64,000 nt of DNA from Wenxinia marina DSM 24838 (GCF_000379485.1 NZ_KB902310.1:62001-126000); one strand, 5' to 3'; counted from the stretch's first letter, positions 24,245 to 34,297 are shown. Notes: generated by a model from the letters alone, not told the origin. A program made the numbers and translations.

Positions 24245-25300
24245 TCACCGCTCCACCCGCCAGTGCAGCGGAAAGCCGGGGTCGAAGACGGTGACCGGCC
24301 CGTCGGCGGTCTCGATGGCGCCGGGGTAGGTGACGGGCGCGTCCTCGCGGACCAGCGTCACCGTCGCCTCGTTCGGCGGCAGGCCGTAGTAGCGGGGGCC
24401 GTTCAGCGAGGTGAAGGCCTCCAGATCGTCCAGACGCCCCGCCGCCTCGAACACCTCGGCGAGGCAGGACAGCGTGTTGGTCGCGGTGAAGATGCCGGCG
24501 CAGCCGCATTCCATCAGCTTGCGCGAATCCACGTGCGGCGCGCTGTCGGTGCCGAGGAAGAACCGCCGGTCGCCCGAGACCGCCGCCTCGACCAGCGCAA
24601 CGCGGTGCCGCTCGCGCTTCGCCACCGGCAGGCAGTAGTAGTGCGGCCGGATCCCGCCCGCGAGGATCGCGTTGCGGTTGATGATGAGGTGGTGCGTGGT
24701 GATCGTCGCGGCCAGCCGGGCCGGCGTGTCGCGGACGTAGTCGACGGCGTGGCTCGTCGTCACGTGCTCCATCACGATCCTGAGGTCCGGCACCTTCTTG
24801 CGCAGCGGCTTCAGCACCTTGTCGATGAAGACGGCCTCGCGGTCGAAGATGTCGACGGACGGGTCCGTGACCTCGCCGTGGATGCACAGCGGCATGCCGA
24901 TCTCGGCCATCCGGTCGAGGACCGGGCGCACCTTCTCGATGTCGGTCACGCCGGAGGCGGAGTTCGTGGTGGCGCCGGCCGGGTACAGCTTCACCGCCGT
25001 CGCGATGCCTGCGGCATGGGCGCGGGCGACGTCCTCGGGGTCGGTGTCGTCGGTGAGGTACAGCGTCATCAGCGGCGTGAAGTCCGCGCCCGGCGGCAGG
25101 GCGGCGCGGATGCGGTCGCGGTAGGCCGCCGCGTCGGCGCCGGTCACGACCGGCGGCACGAGGTTCGGCATGACGATGGCGCGGGCGAAGTCGCGCGCCG
25201 TTTCCGGCAGGACGGCCTGCAGAACCGCCCCGTCGCGCAGGTGCAGGTGCCAGTCGTCGGGCCGGCGGATCGTCAGGCGGGTGGGCGCGGTGGCGGGCAT
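24245..25300 (-). CDS. pyrC: Dihydroorotase (type II, PyrC)
   Basis: The 351-residue zinc enzyme closes carbamoyl-aspartate to dihydroorotate. HLHLRDG supplies the His18/His20 metal ligands, and Lys104 in [12 protein letters not shown] is the carboxylated lysine. IHGEV and IVMEHVTT give more ligands, and FLGTDSAPH the catalytic Asp. The pattern is the E. coli-type homodimeric class. The ATG at 25300 starts [20 protein letters not shown]; the longer upstream frame is biased in composition. It is the first gene of the pyrC-pyrE pair. Confidence 0.95.
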   Translation of the reverse strand: MPATAPTRLTIRRPDDWHLHLRDGAVLQAVLPETARDFARAIVMPNLVPPVVTGADAAAYRDRIRAALPPGADFTPLMTLYLTDDTDPEDVARAHAAGIATAVKLYPAGATTNSASGVTDIEKVRPVLDRMAEIGMPLCIHGEVTDPSVDIFDREAVFIDKVLKPLRKKVPDLRIVMEHVTTSHAVDYVRDTPARLAATITTHHLIINRNAILAGGIRPHYYCLPVAKRERHRVALVEAAVSGDRRFFLGTDSAPHVDSRKLMECGCAGIFTATNTLSCLAEVFEAAGRLDDLEAFTSLNGPRYYGLPPNEATVTLVREDAPVTYPGAIETADGPVTVFDPGFPLHWRVER

Positions 25301-25669
25301 CTTTTGCCGCTTACACAACGGCAGGGGCGAGGGCCAGAGGAAGGAGCGTGCGGCCTGTCCGTCCCGGCCCCGAGCCCGGTCTTGCCGAGCCGCGGCTCGG
25401 CGCCCGGCGGGGGACCGAGCGGACGTCTCGAGCGGCTGCTTCCCGGCGGGCGCGCGAGGGCTCGTCCGGCTGTGCCGTGCCGGACCGGCGCGCCTCCACG
25501 AGCGGGGACCCGGCTCGGGGCCGGGGCGGGTAGCTCTGTGTTGGGCCGGCCGGCATGGCATAGCGACCGCGTGCTCGCCGGCGCGTGACTACGCCTCCAG
25601 CGGGTTCTTGATCGGGCGGGACCCTCCGGGGATAAGGACCGTACGGGACAGGCACGGGGAGCTAAGACC
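25301..25669. other. Gene-free divergent region between pyrC and a small membrane protein
   Basis: This 369-nt GC-rich stretch has only shadow frames. It holds a perfect 18-bp palindrome, GCCGAGCCGCGGCTCGGC (25384-25401). It also holds a CCCGG-type palindrome near 25507-25530 (CCCGGCTC-GGGGCCGGGG) and the motif GTGCCGGACCGGCGCG (25486-25501), which recurs at 48980-48995. Promoters for both divergent genes should lie here, but no clear -35/-10 pair was identified. Confidence 0.5.
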
Positions 25670-25957
25670 ATGTTCGCATTCATTCTGGGGCTGATCGCGG
25701 GGTTCGTCACGCCGCACCTCGACGAGCCGGTGGCCCGGCCGCTCGCGCGGGGCGTCGCGAAAGAGATCCCGGTAGAGCCGAACGAGGTCCGGCTGGTCTC
25801 CTTCATGGCGGCGCTGCTGGCCGCGGCGCTGATCGCCGAGATCTTCGACAGCGAGGCGCTCGTCGGCCTCACCTTCGGCGCGGTCCTCGGCTATTTCGCC
25901 ACCCGCCTCGTCGCCGCGGTCCGGCGGGCGATGGATACGCGCGGCAGCATCGACTGA
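25670..25957 (+). CDS. Small membrane-associated protein, Rhodobacterales type
   Basis: The 95-residue protein begins with a hydrophobic helix (FAFILGLIAGFVTPHL). It has a second at about 43-60 (LVSFMAALLAAALIAEIF) and a third at 65-85 (LVGLTFGAVLGYFATRLV). A GGGGAG ribosome site lies upstream of the ATG. Function is unknown and I recognise no characterised domain. It is divergent from pyrC and followed after 103 nt by a secreted-protein gene on the same strand. Confidence 0.75.
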   Translation: MFAFILGLIAGFVTPHLDEPVARPLARGVAKEIPVEPNEVRLVSFMAALLAAALIAEIFDSEALVGLTFGAVLGYFATRLVAAVRRAMDTRGSID

Positions 25958-26060
25958 TCGCCGCTCCAGGCCGTTGCGGGGGCTGGTCAGGCGCCCGCGT
26001 CACCGGCAAGATGCCGCCACGTCCGATGCAGATTATCGAGCCCGGGGAGGGGTTCATTCC

Positions 26061-26681
26061 ATGTCATTCATCCGCGTCATTTCCGCGTCCGCCGTCGCCG
26101 CGGTCGCCTTCGCCGCCTCCGCTGCGGCGCAGTGCTACACCTCGGCCGACCTGACCCGCGGTCTTCAGGTCCGGTTCGAGAACGGCGACTACACCACGTT
26201 CAAGCGTACGAACGACGGCTTTCTCGACGTGACCGAGAATTATTCCGACGGGTCGAACCCGATCCTGTTCCGCGCGTGGAAGGGCGTCTACTTCACCTCC
26301 GAGCACGAGATCGACGCGATGGGCAACGCCATCCCCGGCACCCGGCTCGACATCGAGTTCGAGTCCGACGTGACCCGTCTGCCCGAGCCCTATCCGGGGG
26401 TCAGCTGGACCGGCCCGACCGTGAACATCTTCGAGGCAGGCGGCAGCCGGAACGAGGTGACGACCGCCACCTTCTCGGCTCATCCGGACGTCACCTTGTC
26501 GGGTTGCGACTACGAGGCGGTGCAGGTCGACCTGCGGTACGACTGGGGCGCCGATGGCGGGCTCGACCTCGTCTACATCTATCTGCCGGCGATCGGGACC
26601 GCCTATATCCGGTCGAACCAGTTCGACCGCGATACGCTCAATTCGACCAGCGCGGTCGCGCTCGAGCCGATGACGAAGTGA
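26061..26681 (+). CDS. Secreted protein of unknown function
   Basis: The 206-residue protein has a clean signal peptide (MSFIRVISASAVAAVAFA, cleavage near SAAAQ-C). A mature, beta-rich sequence rich in Asp, Thr and Tyr follows. Two cysteines, one just after the signal (QCYTSADL) and one in LSGCDYEAVQV, may form a disulfide. No domain is recognised. The ATG at 26061 was chosen for the signal peptide; a longer frame from 25974 is unlikely. It converges on the next gene with a 2-nt gap between stops. Confidence 0.75.
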   Translation: MSFIRVISASAVAAVAFAASAAAQCYTSADLTRGLQVRFENGDYTTFKRTNDGFLDVTENYSDGSNPILFRAWKGVYFTSEHEIDAMGNAIPGTRLDIEFESDVTRLPEPYPGVSWTGPTVNIFEAGGSRNEVTTATFSAHPDVTLSGCDYEAVQVDLRYDWGADGGLDLVYIYLPAIGTAYIRSNQFDRDTLNSTSAVALEPMTK

Positions 26682-26683
26682 TC

Positions 26684-27622
26684 TCAGGCCGCGGGCTGGG
26701 GCTCCACCGCGAGACCCAGCTCGCGCGCCCGCGGCGCGTAGAGCGCGGCGTCCGAGGTCTGCAGGCCGTAGCGGCAGATCCGCCGGGACAGATCCTCGCG
26801 CCCCGCGCCTTCTGCGCGGCGCAGCAGCAGGCGGGCGTAGGGCACGATCTCGCGCCGGCCGCGCCAGATGCGGCCCCACTCCGCCCGGTCGAGGGTCCCG
26901 TCCATCGCGGCGGACAGCAGGCGCGGGGTCGCGTCCATCAGTTCCAGCATTTGCTCCAGCCGCGCGCCGGCGAGCGGGGCGCGGAGAAGCGTGACGTTCG
27001 GCCGCCGGAACAGGGCGGCATGCATCGCGTCGGGCGCGTGCAGCGGGTCGTGGACCACCCAGGCGGCGAGGGCGGCATCCACCATCTCGGGCGCGAAGCC
27101 GTAGCGCGTCGTGAAGTCGAGCCGCCGGGCGCCCAGGTCGCGCCGGTCCCAGCCGGCGACTGCCGGCTCAAGCGTCGCGACGGGGCGGTGCAGCAGGACG
27201 CGGCAGCCGGGCGCGGCGACCGAGTAGGCGCCTGCGGCGTATCCGCCCATGCCCGAGCCGTGGAACAGGACGCTGTCGAAATCCTCGAAGAAGCCGTCGT
27301 CGACCTGCCGGTCGACGAACCACGTCATCGCGTCCGAGCGGAACCATGTCGGCCCGTCGGCGATGAAGGCGAGCAGCGACCAGCCTTCGCGGGCCGCCAT
27401 CTCGAACCCGCGGGGCCGGGCGCCGGGGGCGCGGCGGATCGCCGACGCCTCCTCGAACGTGACCAGCAGCTTGGGTCCGGCGTCGATGAACAACGCCGAA
27501 TGATCCGCCCCGATGGGCAGGAAGTAGCCGTGCTCGTCGCCGATCGCGTCGAGACGCGCACGCCACTCGTCGGGGGACAAGCCCCGCAGATCGACCTCGA
27601 GGGTCGGTCCGTCATCCAGCAT
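26684..27622 (-). CDS. Conserved hypothetical protein with a hydrolase-like nucleophile elbow
   Basis: The 312-residue cytoplasmic protein contains SVLFHGSGMGGYAAGAYSVA. GSGMGG there resembles the GxSxGG nucleophile turn of alpha/beta hydrolases. The rest is Ala/Arg-rich with ADGPTWFRSDAMTWFVDR before the turn. From memory, homologues in Rhodobacterales are often labelled phosphoadenosine phosphosulfate reductase, but no PAPS-reductase Cys motif or PP-loop is visible, so I do not use that name. The catalytic Asp and His are not obvious. It lies 38 nt downstream of the acyl-CoA dehydrogenase gene end on the opposite side of a small gap. Confidence 0.65.
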   Translation of the reverse strand: MLDDGPTLEVDLRGLSPDEWRARLDAIGDEHGYFLPIGADHSALFIDAGPKLLVTFEEASAIRRAPGARPRGFEMAAREGWSLLAFIADGPTWFRSDAMTWFVDRQVDDGFFEDFDSVLFHGSGMGGYAAGAYSVAAPGCRVLLHRPVATLEPAVAGWDRRDLGARRLDFTTRYGFAPEMVDAALAAWVVHDPLHAPDAMHAALFRRPNVTLLRAPLAGARLEQMLELMDATPRLLSAAMDGTLDRAEWGRIWRGRREIVPYARLLLRRAEGAGREDLSRRICRYGLQTSDAALYAPRARELGLAVEPQPAA

Positions 27623-27660
27623 CGCCTTCGCACCCCCCCGGGTGACGTGTGTCGCGAACC

Positions 27661-28887
27661 TCAGACGAAGGCCTGCAATCCCGTCTGTGCGCGCCCCAGA
27701 ATGAGGGCGTGCACGTCGTGCGTGCCTTCGTAGGTGTTCACCGTTTCGAGGTTAATCATGTGTCTGATGACTTGGAAGTCTTCAGAGATGCCGTTGCCGC
27801 CATGCATGTCGCGGGCCATCCGGGCTATTTCCAAGGCTTTTCCGCAATTGTTCCGTTTGATGAGACTGATCGTTTCCGGCGCCGCGGTGCCGTCCTCCAT
27901 CATCCGGCCGACGGTGAAGGCGGCATTCAGGCCCAGCGCGATCTCGGTCTGCATGTCGGCCAGCTTCTTCTGGAACAGCTGCGTCTGGGCGAGCGGGCGG
28001 CCGAACTGGCGCCGGTCGAGCCCGTACTGGCGCGCGGCGTGCCAGCACGCCTCCGCCGCGCCCATCGTGCCCCAGGCGATGCCGTAGCGGGCGCGGTTGA
28101 GGCAGCCGAACGGCCCCTTCATCCCCGAAACGCCGGGCAGCAGGGCCTCCTCGCCGACCTCGACGTCCTTCAGGACGATCTCGCCGGTGACGGAGGCGCG
28201 CAGGGACAGCTTGCCGGTGATCTTCGGCGCGCTCAGGCCCTTCGTCCCCTTGTCGAGGACGAAGCCGCGGACCTTGCCGTCGTGCGCCTCGGACTTCGCC
28301 CAGACGACGAAGACGTCGGCGATGGGCGCGTTGGAGATCCAGGTCTTGGAGCCGTTCAGGACGTAGCCGCCGTCGGTCTTCTTCGCCGTCGTCTTCATGC
28401 CGCCGGGATCGCTGCCGGCGTCGGGCTCGGTCAGGCCGAAGCAGCCGATCAGTTCGCCGGTGGCGAGGCCGGGCAGGTACTTCGCCCGCTGGGCGTCGCT
28501 GCCGTAGGCGTGGATCGGGTACATGACGAGCGAAGACTGCACCGACATCATGGAGCGGTAGCCTGAATCGACGCGCTCGATCTCGCGGGCGATCAGGCCG
28601 TAGGTGACGTAGCCGGCGCCGAGGCCGCCGTACTCCTCGGGGATGGTCGCGCCGAGAAGGCCGGCCTCGCCCATCATCGGAAAGATCTCGGGGTCCGTCG
28701 TCTCCTCGCGGTAGGCGTCGGTGACGCGGGGCTGCAGGCGCCCTTGCGCGAACTCGCGGGCGGCGTCGCGCAGCATCCGCTCGTCCTCGGTCAAACGGTC
28801 CTCCAGCCGGAACGGGTCGGACCAGTCGAAGGGGCCGAGGTCGGGGCCGTGGCCGATCGGGGCGGCGATGGGGCGGGTCTCGTTCAT
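27661..28887 (-). CDS. gcdH: Glutaryl-CoA dehydrogenase (acyl-CoA dehydrogenase family)
   Basis: The 408-residue FAD enzyme oxidises and decarboxylates glutaryl-CoA to crotonyl-CoA in lysine/tryptophan breakdown. Family blocks include [57 protein letters not shown] and LARYG-type helices. The C-terminal [16 protein letters not shown] carries the catalytic Glu at about 387. This TYEGTHD(I/V)HALILGRA signature separates GcdH from most other acyl-CoA dehydrogenases. The start [10 protein letters not shown] at 28887 follows AGGAGG. Electrons would pass to ETF. No other pathway genes are nearby. Confidence 0.92.
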   Translation of the reverse strand: MNETRPIAAPIGHGPDLGPFDWSDPFRLEDRLTEDERMLRDAAREFAQGRLQPRVTDAYREETTDPEIFPMMGEAGLLGATIPEEYGGLGAGYVTYGLIAREIERVDSGYRSMMSVQSSLVMYPIHAYGSDAQRAKYLPGLATGELIGCFGLTEPDAGSDPGGMKTTAKKTDGGYVLNGSKTWISNAPIADVFVVWAKSEAHDGKVRGFVLDKGTKGLSAPKITGKLSLRASVTGEIVLKDVEVGEEALLPGVSGMKGPFGCLNRARYGIAWGTMGAAEACWHAARQYGLDRRQFGRPLAQTQLFQKKLADMQTEIALGLNAAFTVGRMMEDGTAAPETISLIKRNNCGKALEIARMARDMHGGNGISEDFQVIRHMINLETVNTYEGTHDVHALILGRAQTGLQAFV

Positions 28888-29053
28888 GGGAGCCTCCTTT
28901 TGCCCTTGATAGGCCGGCCGGGGCGGGCGGGGAAGGGCGCGGGGCCCCGGCAGCAGGCGGCGGATGGCCGCGCCGTCCGGGCCGCCGCTCGCGGCGGGCC
29001 GGTCCGGACCGGCTCCCCGGCAGGGTCCCGGCACCCGATCGGCCGTCGCGCCG

Positions 29054-31246
29054 CTACAGGAAACTCTGCGGGTCGATGTCGATTGCGAGGCGGACGTTCG
29101 GCGGCACCTTCACCTGCGCGACCCATTCGGCGAGGGCGGCCTGGATCGGGGCGCTCTTGGCGGCCTTCACCAGCAGGCGCACGCGGTGACGGCCGCGGAC
29201 GCGGGCGATGGGCGCGGGCGCGGGGCCGAAGACCTGGGCGCCGATCCGGCGCAGCGGGCGGTCCGCGCGGGCGAGCGCGGCGCCGAGGTCGAACACCTCG
29301 GCCGCGTTGGGCGAGGACAGGACGATCCCGGCCATCCGGCCGTAGGGCGGCACGCCCGCGGCGCGGCGCTCCTCGGCCTCGGCGCGCCAGAAGCCCTCCT
29401 CGTCGCCGGAGAGGATCGCGCGGATCACCGGATGCTCGGGCTGGTAGGTCTGCAGCATCGCCTCGCCCTTCGCCTCGCCCCGGCCGGCGCGGCCGGCGAC
29501 CTGGCGCATCAGCTGGAACGTCCGCTCGGCGGCGCGCAGATCCGAGCCCTGGAGGCCGAGGTCGGCGTCGATCACGCCCACCAGCGTCAGGAGCGGGAAG
29601 TTGTGGCCCTTCGCCACCAGCTGGGTGCCGATGACGATGTCGGCGCCGCCCTCGGCGATCTGCGCCACGTGCGCCTTGAGCGCCCTCGCGGAGCCGTAGA
29701 GGTCGGAGGACAGGACCGCGATCCGGGCGTCCGGAAAGCGCGCCGCCGCCTCCTCGGCCAGCCGTTCGACGCCGGGACCGACCGGGGCGAGCTTGCCCTC
29801 GACCTTGCACTCGGGACAGGCCTCGGGGATCGGCCGGGTCTCGCCGCACTGGTGGCACATCAGGCGGCGCAGGAAGCGGTGCTCGACGAGGCGGGCGTCG
29901 CAGTTCGGGCAGCCGATCTGGTGGCCGCAGGCGCGGCAGATCGTGACGGGGGCGTAGCCGCGGCGGTTGAGGAAGAGCAGCGCCTGCTCGCCACGGCCGA
30001 TCCGCTCCTCGACGGCCCGGGACAGCGTGCCGCCGATCCAGCGGCCCGGCGGCAGGTCCTCCACCCGCATGTCGAGGGCACGCATCGTCGGCAGCTCCGC
30101 CGGGCCGAACCGGTCGGTGAGGTCGAGGCGCGCGTACTTGCCGGCCTCGGCGTTGGCCCAGCTTTCCAGCGACGGCGTGGCGGAGGCGAGGATCACCTGC
30201 GCACCGTTGATCGAGGCGCGCAGCACGGCCATGTCGCGGGCATTGTAGAGGACGCCCTCGTCCTGCTTGTAGGACGTGTCGTGCTCCTCATCCACGACGA
30301 TGAGGCCGAGCTCGCGGAACGGCAGGAACAGGGCGGAGCGGGCGCCGACCACGAGCCGCGCGTCCCCGCTCGCCACCATGTGCCAGGCGCGCCGCCGCTC
30401 GGTCTGGGTGATGCCGGAGTGCCATTCGGCGGGGCGGGCGCCGAAGCGCGCCTCGACCCGCTCGAGGAACTCGCCGGTGAGCGCGATCTCGGGCAGGAGG
30501 ACGAGGGCCTGGCGGTTCAGGCGCAGGCATTCGGCGACGGCTTCGAGGTACACCTCGGTCTTGCCGGAGCCGGTGACGCCGCGCAGCAGCGTCGCGCCGT
30601 AGCTGCCGGCGCGGAGGCCCCGTTTCAGCGTCTCGGCCGCGCCCGCCTGCGCCTCGGTCAGCGGCTTGCCCGGGATGTCGGGGTCCAGCGGCGGGTAGGG
30701 CGCGTCGCGGGGCGCTTCCTCCTCGACGACGGCGCCCTGTTTCGCGAGGCCCTTCACGACGGCGGTGCCGACGCCGGCCATCTCGGCCAGCTCGCCCAGC
30801 TGGAAGGCGGCGCCGCCGAACTCCTCCAGCACGGCGATGACCTTGGCCCGGGCGTCGGTCATCCGGTCGGGCGCGCGCTCGCCCAGGCGGTAGACGCGGC
30901 GGGCGGCGGGCGGCGCGCCGAGGTCGGGGGCGCGGGTCGCGAGGCGCAGCATCGCCGGCATCGGGGTGAGCGTGTAGTCGGCCGCCCGGCCGAGGAAGAG
31001 GCGCATCTCCTCGCGCAGCGGCGCGGCCTCCAGCACGCGGGTGGCGGGGCGGACCTTGCCGGGGTCGAAATCGCCGCGGCCGGGTCCCCAGACGACGCCG
31101 AGCACGCGGCGGGGGCCGAGGGGGACCTCCAGAAACGCGCCCAGCCAGCAGCCGCCCTCGGGCGCGCGGTAGTCGAGCAGGCGGTCCAGCGGCTGGGTCG
31201 TCAGGACCGCGACCAGCTCGCCCTCGTGGAAGAAGTCCTGCGCCAT
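29054..31246 (-). CDS. priA: Primosomal replication restart helicase PriA
   Basis: The 730-residue helicase reloads the replisome at stalled forks. Walker A is GVTGSGKT (about 223-230), and Walker B/DEEH lies in [14 protein letters not shown]. The eight-cysteine zinc region runs from [13 protein letters not shown] to MCHQCGE and [24 protein letters not shown] and [10 protein letters not shown] follow. Size and order match the family. The ATG at 31246 is set by homology ([15 protein letters not shown]); a much longer frame upstream is biased in composition and runs over rpmB. A GC-rich repeat region separates it from rpmB upstream. Confidence 0.95.
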   Translation of the reverse strand: MAQDFFHEGELVAVLTTQPLDRLLDYRAPEGGCWLGAFLEVPLGPRRVLGVVWGPGRGDFDPGKVRPATRVLEAAPLREEMRLFLGRAADYTLTPMPAMLRLATRAPDLGAPPAARRVYRLGERAPDRMTDARAKVIAVLEEFGGAAFQLGELAEMAGVGTAVVKGLAKQGAVVEEEAPRDAPYPPLDPDIPGKPLTEAQAGAAETLKRGLRAGSYGATLLRGVTGSGKTEVYLEAVAECLRLNRQALVLLPEIALTGEFLERVEARFGARPAEWHSGITQTERRRAWHMVASGDARLVVGARSALFLPFRELGLIVVDEEHDTSYKQDEGVLYNARDMAVLRASINGAQVILASATPSLESWANAEAGKYARLDLTDRFGPAELPTMRALDMRVEDLPPGRWIGGTLSRAVEERIGRGEQALLFLNRRGYAPVTICRACGHQIGCPNCDARLVEHRFLRRLMCHQCGETRPIPEACPECKVEGKLAPVGPGVERLAEEAAARFPDARIAVLSSDLYGSARALKAHVAQIAEGGADIVIGTQLVAKGHNFPLLTLVGVIDADLGLQGSDLRAAERTFQLMRQVAGRAGRGEAKGEAMLQTYQPEHPVIRAILSGDEEGFWRAEAEERRAAGVPPYGRMAGIVLSSPNAAEVFDLGAALARADRPLRRIGAQVFGPAPAPIARVRGRHRVRLLVKAAKSAPIQAALAEWVAQVKVPPNVRLAIDIDPQSFL

Positions 31247-31329
31247 GGGGGCGGATGTAACGGCGGCGGGGAGCGGGTGGAAGGGCCGGCGGATCCGGCG
31301 GAGCGCCTCGCGGCGCGTTCCCTTGTCTT

Positions 31330-31396
31330 GGGGGGGCGTCCCGCCCCCGTCCGCTGGCGCGGACTCCCCCTGGGGATATTTATGGCTCGATGAGAG
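31330..31396 (+). repeat. Hairpin-plus-tail repeat (TGGCTCGATGAGAG family), copy 2
   Basis: On the plus strand a GGGGGGG-CGTCC-CGCCCCC hairpin (31330-31348) and a GTCCGC-TGGC-GCGGAC hairpin (31349-31364) are followed by GGGATATTTA-TGGCTCGATGAGAG (31373-31396). The neighbouring genes priA and rpmB run on the other strand, so this copy is antisense to transcription. The rest of the 407-nt gap 31247-31653 is GC-rich with no gene, apart from the rpmB terminator. Confidence 0.7.
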
Positions 31397-31600
31397 GGGG
31401 AAGGGGCTGCGCGAGCGCGGCCGCGCGCGCCGGGTCAGGGGCGGGAAGGGGCCGTGCGGGACGTGGGTGGTCCCGGGCGCGGCGGGGCGATCTCGGCGGG
31501 CCGGAGGGGGCGCGGCGCAGGCGGCGGCGGGCCGAACGGGACCGCGAGCCGATGGCGGCGGGGATCGGGGCGTGGCCGGGCTGCCCGTCTGAAACGACGA

Positions 31601-31625
31601 AGGCCCGGGCGTGGGACCCGGGCCT
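31601..31625 (-). terminator. Rho-independent-like terminator of rpmB
   Basis: The arms AGGCCCGGG (31601-31609) and CCCGGGCCT (31617-31625) form a perfect 9-bp stem with a 7-nt loop just after the rpmB stop. On the minus strand the stem is followed by TCGTCGTTTC, which is moderately T-rich. This is the clearest intrinsic terminator on the minus strand here. Confidence 0.7.
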
Positions 31626-31653
31626 CGTCTCGATGCGTCGGTGGCGGGGAGGC

Positions 31654-31941
31654 TCAGGCCTCGGCGGCGGCCTTCGCGATTTCCTTCTTCACCTTCTGCG
31701 CGGCCGGCGACAGCTCGTCGTCCTTGGCCCGCGCGAGGTAGGCGTCGAGCCCGCCGCGGTGGTCGACCGAGCGCAGGGCGGCCGAGGAGATGCGGAACTT
31801 GAAGGTGCGGCCGAGCGTGTCGGACTGCAGCGTCACGTCCTGCAGGTTCGGCAGGAACCGGCGGCGGGTCTTGTTGTTGGCGTGGCTCACGTTGTTGCCC
31901 GTCATCGGGCCTTTTCCGGTCAGTTCGCAGCGGCGCGACAT
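31654..31941 (-). CDS. rpmB: 50S ribosomal protein L28
   Basis: The 95-residue protein starts [20 protein letters not shown], the L28 signature with the single Cys. [16 protein letters not shown] and [20 protein letters not shown] follow. It binds 23S rRNA near the exit region of the large subunit. The C-terminal Ala/Lys-rich helix is normal for alphaproteobacteria. An in-frame ATG 5 codons upstream exists, but the conserved N-terminus MSRRCELTG was preferred. It lies 92 nt after meaB, with its own strong terminator downstream. A hairpin in the gap to meaB suggests a separate transcript. Confidence 0.96.
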   Translation of the reverse strand: MSRRCELTGKGPMTGNNVSHANNKTRRRFLPNLQDVTLQSDTLGRTFKFRISSAALRSVDHRGGLDAYLARAKDDELSPAAQKVKKEIAKAAAEA

Positions 31942-31992
31942 TTGGGGCCTCTTCATCTGTCTTCGGTCGGGCGCGGGGGCCCGAAACTGGAA

Positions 31993-32014
31993 AGGCCCCG
32001 CACCCGCAGGGCCT
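31993..32014 (-). terminator. Possible terminator between meaB and rpmB
   Basis: On the minus strand AGGCCCT-GCGGGTGC-GGGGCCT forms a 6- to 7-bp stem, followed by TTCCAGTTTC. It would end meaB transcription ahead of rpmB. It could also be part of an rpmB leader; I see no known ribosomal-protein autoregulatory structure. Confidence 0.4.
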
Positions 32015-32033
32015 GCAATTCGGTCCGCGGGCT

Positions 32034-33050
32034 TTAGGGGGATTCCGGGGAGGCGTCAAGGCCCGGGGGCGGCGTGGCGGCGAGGGGGCGGAGCGCCTCG
32101 GCCGCGGCGGCGGCGGGGGTGGTTCGGCCCGCTGCCACGTCCTCTTCGAGTCGGGCGAGGCGCGCCTTCAGGTCCGGATCGCGCGTCAGGAGAGTGAGCA
32201 TCTCGGCCCGCAGCTCCTCGGCGAACCAGTGGCGGGCCTGCTCGGCGCGGGTGCGGTTCAGGATGCCGGCGGCGCGGCGCAGGTCCGCTAGGCGGGTGAC
32301 GGCGTCCCAGGCGATGTCGATGCCGGCGCCGGTGGCGGCGGAGACGGTGAGGGCGAGGGGGTAGCCGTCCGGGTCCTGCGGCCGTTTGCGCAGGAGGCGC
32401 AGGGCGCCGGCATAGTCGGCGGCGGTGCGCCGTGCCTCGGCCGCTAGGTCGCCGTCCGCCTTGTTCACGAGGAGGATGTCGGCGCTCTCCATGATGCCGC
32501 GCTTCACGCCCTGCAGCTCGTCCCCGCCCGCCGGGGCGAGGAGGAGGACGAAGACGTCCACCAGCTGCGCCACCATCGTCTCGGACTGGCCGACGCCCAC
32601 CGTCTCGACCAGCACCACGTCGAAGCCGGCGGCCTCGCACAGGCTCACCGCCTCGCGGGTGCGGCGGGCGACGCCGCCGAGCTGGGATGCGGCGGGGGAG
32701 GGGCGGATGAACGCGGCGGGATCGCGGGACAGGCGCTCCATCCGGGTCTTGTCGCCGAGGATCGAGCCGCCGGAGCGGGCGGAGGAGGGGTCGACGGCGA
32801 GGACGGCGACCTTGAGCCCCTGCGCGGTGAGGTGCAGGCCGAGCGCGTCGATGAAGGTGGACTTGCCGACGCCGGGGGTGCCGGAGAGGCCGACGCGGAG
32901 AGCCTGCCGGGACGGGTCGGCGAGGCGGGCGAGGAGGTCGGTGGCGGCGGCACGGTGGTCGGCGCGGCCGCTCTCGACCAGCGTGATGGCGCGGGCCAGC
33001 GCCCGGCGCTCGCCCCGGCGGACGGCCTCGGCGAGGGCGGCGTTGTCCAT
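32034..33050 (-). CDS. meaB: Methylmalonyl-CoA mutase-associated GTPase MeaB (ArgK family)
   Basis: The 338-residue G3E GTPase assembles and protects the B12-dependent methylmalonyl-CoA mutase. The P-loop is [12 protein letters not shown] (about 55-66). Switch/metal segments are [20 protein letters not shown] and [13 protein letters not shown], and the base-recognition motif is LLVNKADGD. Length and motifs are normal. The ATG at 33050 overlaps the upstream gene stop by 1 nt (TGATG), so translation is coupled. The mutase itself is not in the window. CobT at the window end is another B12-linked gene, but far away. Confidence 0.93.
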   Translation of the reverse strand: MDNAALAEAVRRGERRALARAITLVESGRADHRAAATDLLARLADPSRQALRVGLSGTPGVGKSTFIDALGLHLTAQGLKVAVLAVDPSSARSGGSILGDKTRMERLSRDPAAFIRPSPAASQLGGVARRTREAVSLCEAAGFDVVLVETVGVGQSETMVAQLVDVFVLLLAPAGGDELQGVKRGIMESADILLVNKADGDLAAEARRTAADYAGALRLLRKRPQDPDGYPLALTVSAATGAGIDIAWDAVTRLADLRRAAGILNRTRAEQARHWFAEELRAEMLTLLTRDPDLKARLARLEEDVAAGRTTPAAAAAEALRPLAATPPPGLDASPESP

Positions 33051-33421
33051 CAGACGAGGCCCCGCCAGCGCAGCCAGGCGACGAGGGCGATGCCGATGAG
33101 GAGGAGATTCAGCGCGATCAGCGCGAGCCAGTCGAGAATGCGGCGGCGGCGCTCGGCCTTCGGGTCGATCGCCCTGAGGTGCGCGGCGGCAAGCCCGTGC
33201 GCGGCCTCGACGCCGGCGAGGTCGATCTGGCGCGACAGCTTCGGATGCTGCGTCAGGCGGGCGGCCTCGTCGACCTGTGCCGCCGCGCGGCGGACCTTGC
33301 GGGGCAGGCGGCGGCCGGCGCGGGCGAGCGCGCGGGTCAGGTCGGGCGCACGCAGGCGCAGACGCTCCTCGATCAGCGCCCTCAGGTCCTCGGCCCAGCC
33401 CGTGATCTTGCCCGCGTCCAT
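33050..33421 (-). CDS. Basic protein with C-terminal membrane anchor
   Basis: The 123-residue protein has a charged helical body rich in Arg and Ala. A single C-terminal hydrophobic helix follows (ILDWLALIALNLLLIGIALV) with a short basic end, giving a tail-anchored layout. I do not recognise a family. Its stop overlaps the meaB start by 1 nt, so it is probably co-translated with meaB. A start 4 codons upstream (33433) is also possible. It is divergent from the alpha/beta hydrolase gene. Confidence 0.65.
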   Translation of the reverse strand: MDAGKITGWAEDLRALIEERLRLRAPDLTRALARAGRRLPRKVRRAAAQVDEAARLTQHPKLSRQIDLAGVEAAHGLAAAHLRAIDPKAERRRRILDWLALIALNLLLIGIALVAWLRWRGLV

Positions 33422-33478
33422 GCGGCGGGACACTATCGGTGGGGTCCGGCCTTCTCAATGGGCGGCGAAGGAGGCGGG

Positions 33479-34225
33479 ATGCGGCTGAACCGGGTGGAGT
33501 ACGACAGCGAAGGTGGCGCGGTGCCTGTCCTGATCGCGCACGGGCTGCTGGGGTCGGCGCGGAACTGGGGCGTGATCGCCAGGCGGCTGTCGAACCGGGG
33601 GCCGGTGATCGCGGTGGACATGCGCAATCACGGCGACAGCGACTGGGCGGACAGCCAGTCCTACCCCGACATGGGCGGCGATCTTGCCGACTCGATCGAC
33701 GGAACGTGGGACGTGGTGGGCCACTCGATGGGCGGCAAGGCGGCGATGTGCCTGGCCTTGGCGCACCCGGGCAAGGTGCGTCGGCTGGTCGTCGCGGACA
33801 TCGCGCCGGTGGCCTACACCCACACGCAGCAGCAGAACATCGACGCGATGCGGCGGGTGGACCTCGCCACCGTGGAGAGCCGGTCGGAGGCGGCGGCGCA
33901 GATGGGTGTGGAAGACCCGGGCGGGTCGGCGTTCCTGCTGCAGTCGCTGGATCTGAAGGCGCGGCGCTGGCGGCCGAATCTCGACGTTCTGGCGGCCGAG
34001 ATGCCGGGGATCGTGGGCTTTCCCGAAGTGACGGGCTCGTTTCAGGGGCCGGTGCTGTTCCTGTCGGGGGCGGAGTCGGACTACGTCCGGCCCGAGCACC
34101 GGGAGCGGATCAAGGCGCTGTTCCCGAGCGCGCGGTTCGCGAAGATTCCCGGGGCCGGGCACTGGCTGCACGCCGACAGGCCGCGGGAGTTCGAGGCGGC
34201 GGTGCGGGCGTTCCTGGACGCGTGA
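33479..34225 (+). CDS. Alpha/beta fold hydrolase
   Basis: The 248-residue enzyme has HGLLGSARNW (about 21-30) for the oxyanion hole. The nucleophile elbow GHSMGG puts the catalytic Ser at 83; LSGAESDYV gives a candidate Asp, and IPGAGHWLHADRP the His. The pattern is closest to YbfF-type esterases. A perfect AAGGAGG ribosome site lies 6 nt before the ATG. The physiological substrate is not shown. It is divergent from the small membrane protein/meaB unit and followed by a CCCGGG repeat and the convergent maeB gene. Confidence 0.88.
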   Translation: MRLNRVEYDSEGGAVPVLIAHGLLGSARNWGVIARRLSNRGPVIAVDMRNHGDSDWADSQSYPDMGGDLADSIDGTWDVVGHSMGGKAAMCLALAHPGKVRRLVVADIAPVAYTHTQQQNIDAMRRVDLATVESRSEAAAQMGVEDPGGSAFLLQSLDLKARRWRPNLDVLAAEMPGIVGFPEVTGSFQGPVLFLSGAESDYVRPEHRERIKALFPSARFAKIPGAGHWLHADRPREFEAAVRAFLDA

Positions 34226-34272
34226 CGGCGGGCGGGCGGCCGTTTGCGCTGACGGCGGGGACACGCCGGGCG

Positions 34273-34297
34273 GGGTCCCGGGTCAGGCCCGGGACGG
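34273..34297. repeat. Short palindromic intergenic repeat (CCCGGG type), copy 2
   Basis: GGTCCCGGGTC-AGGCCCGGGACGG lies between the convergent hydrolase and maeB genes. It is almost identical to the 548-574 copy. Convergent placement suits a bidirectional terminator or REP-like element. Confidence 0.6.

Noticed and set aside
31942-32033. Possible ribosomal-protein autoregulatory leader before rpmB
   Set aside because: Only one simple hairpin is visible; it fits a meaB terminator better and matches no known L28 leader.
29054-32059. Fusion of PriA with a 270-residue N-terminal extension
   Set aside because: The extension is shadow sequence over rpmB and a repeat region. The normal PriA N-terminus begins at 31246.
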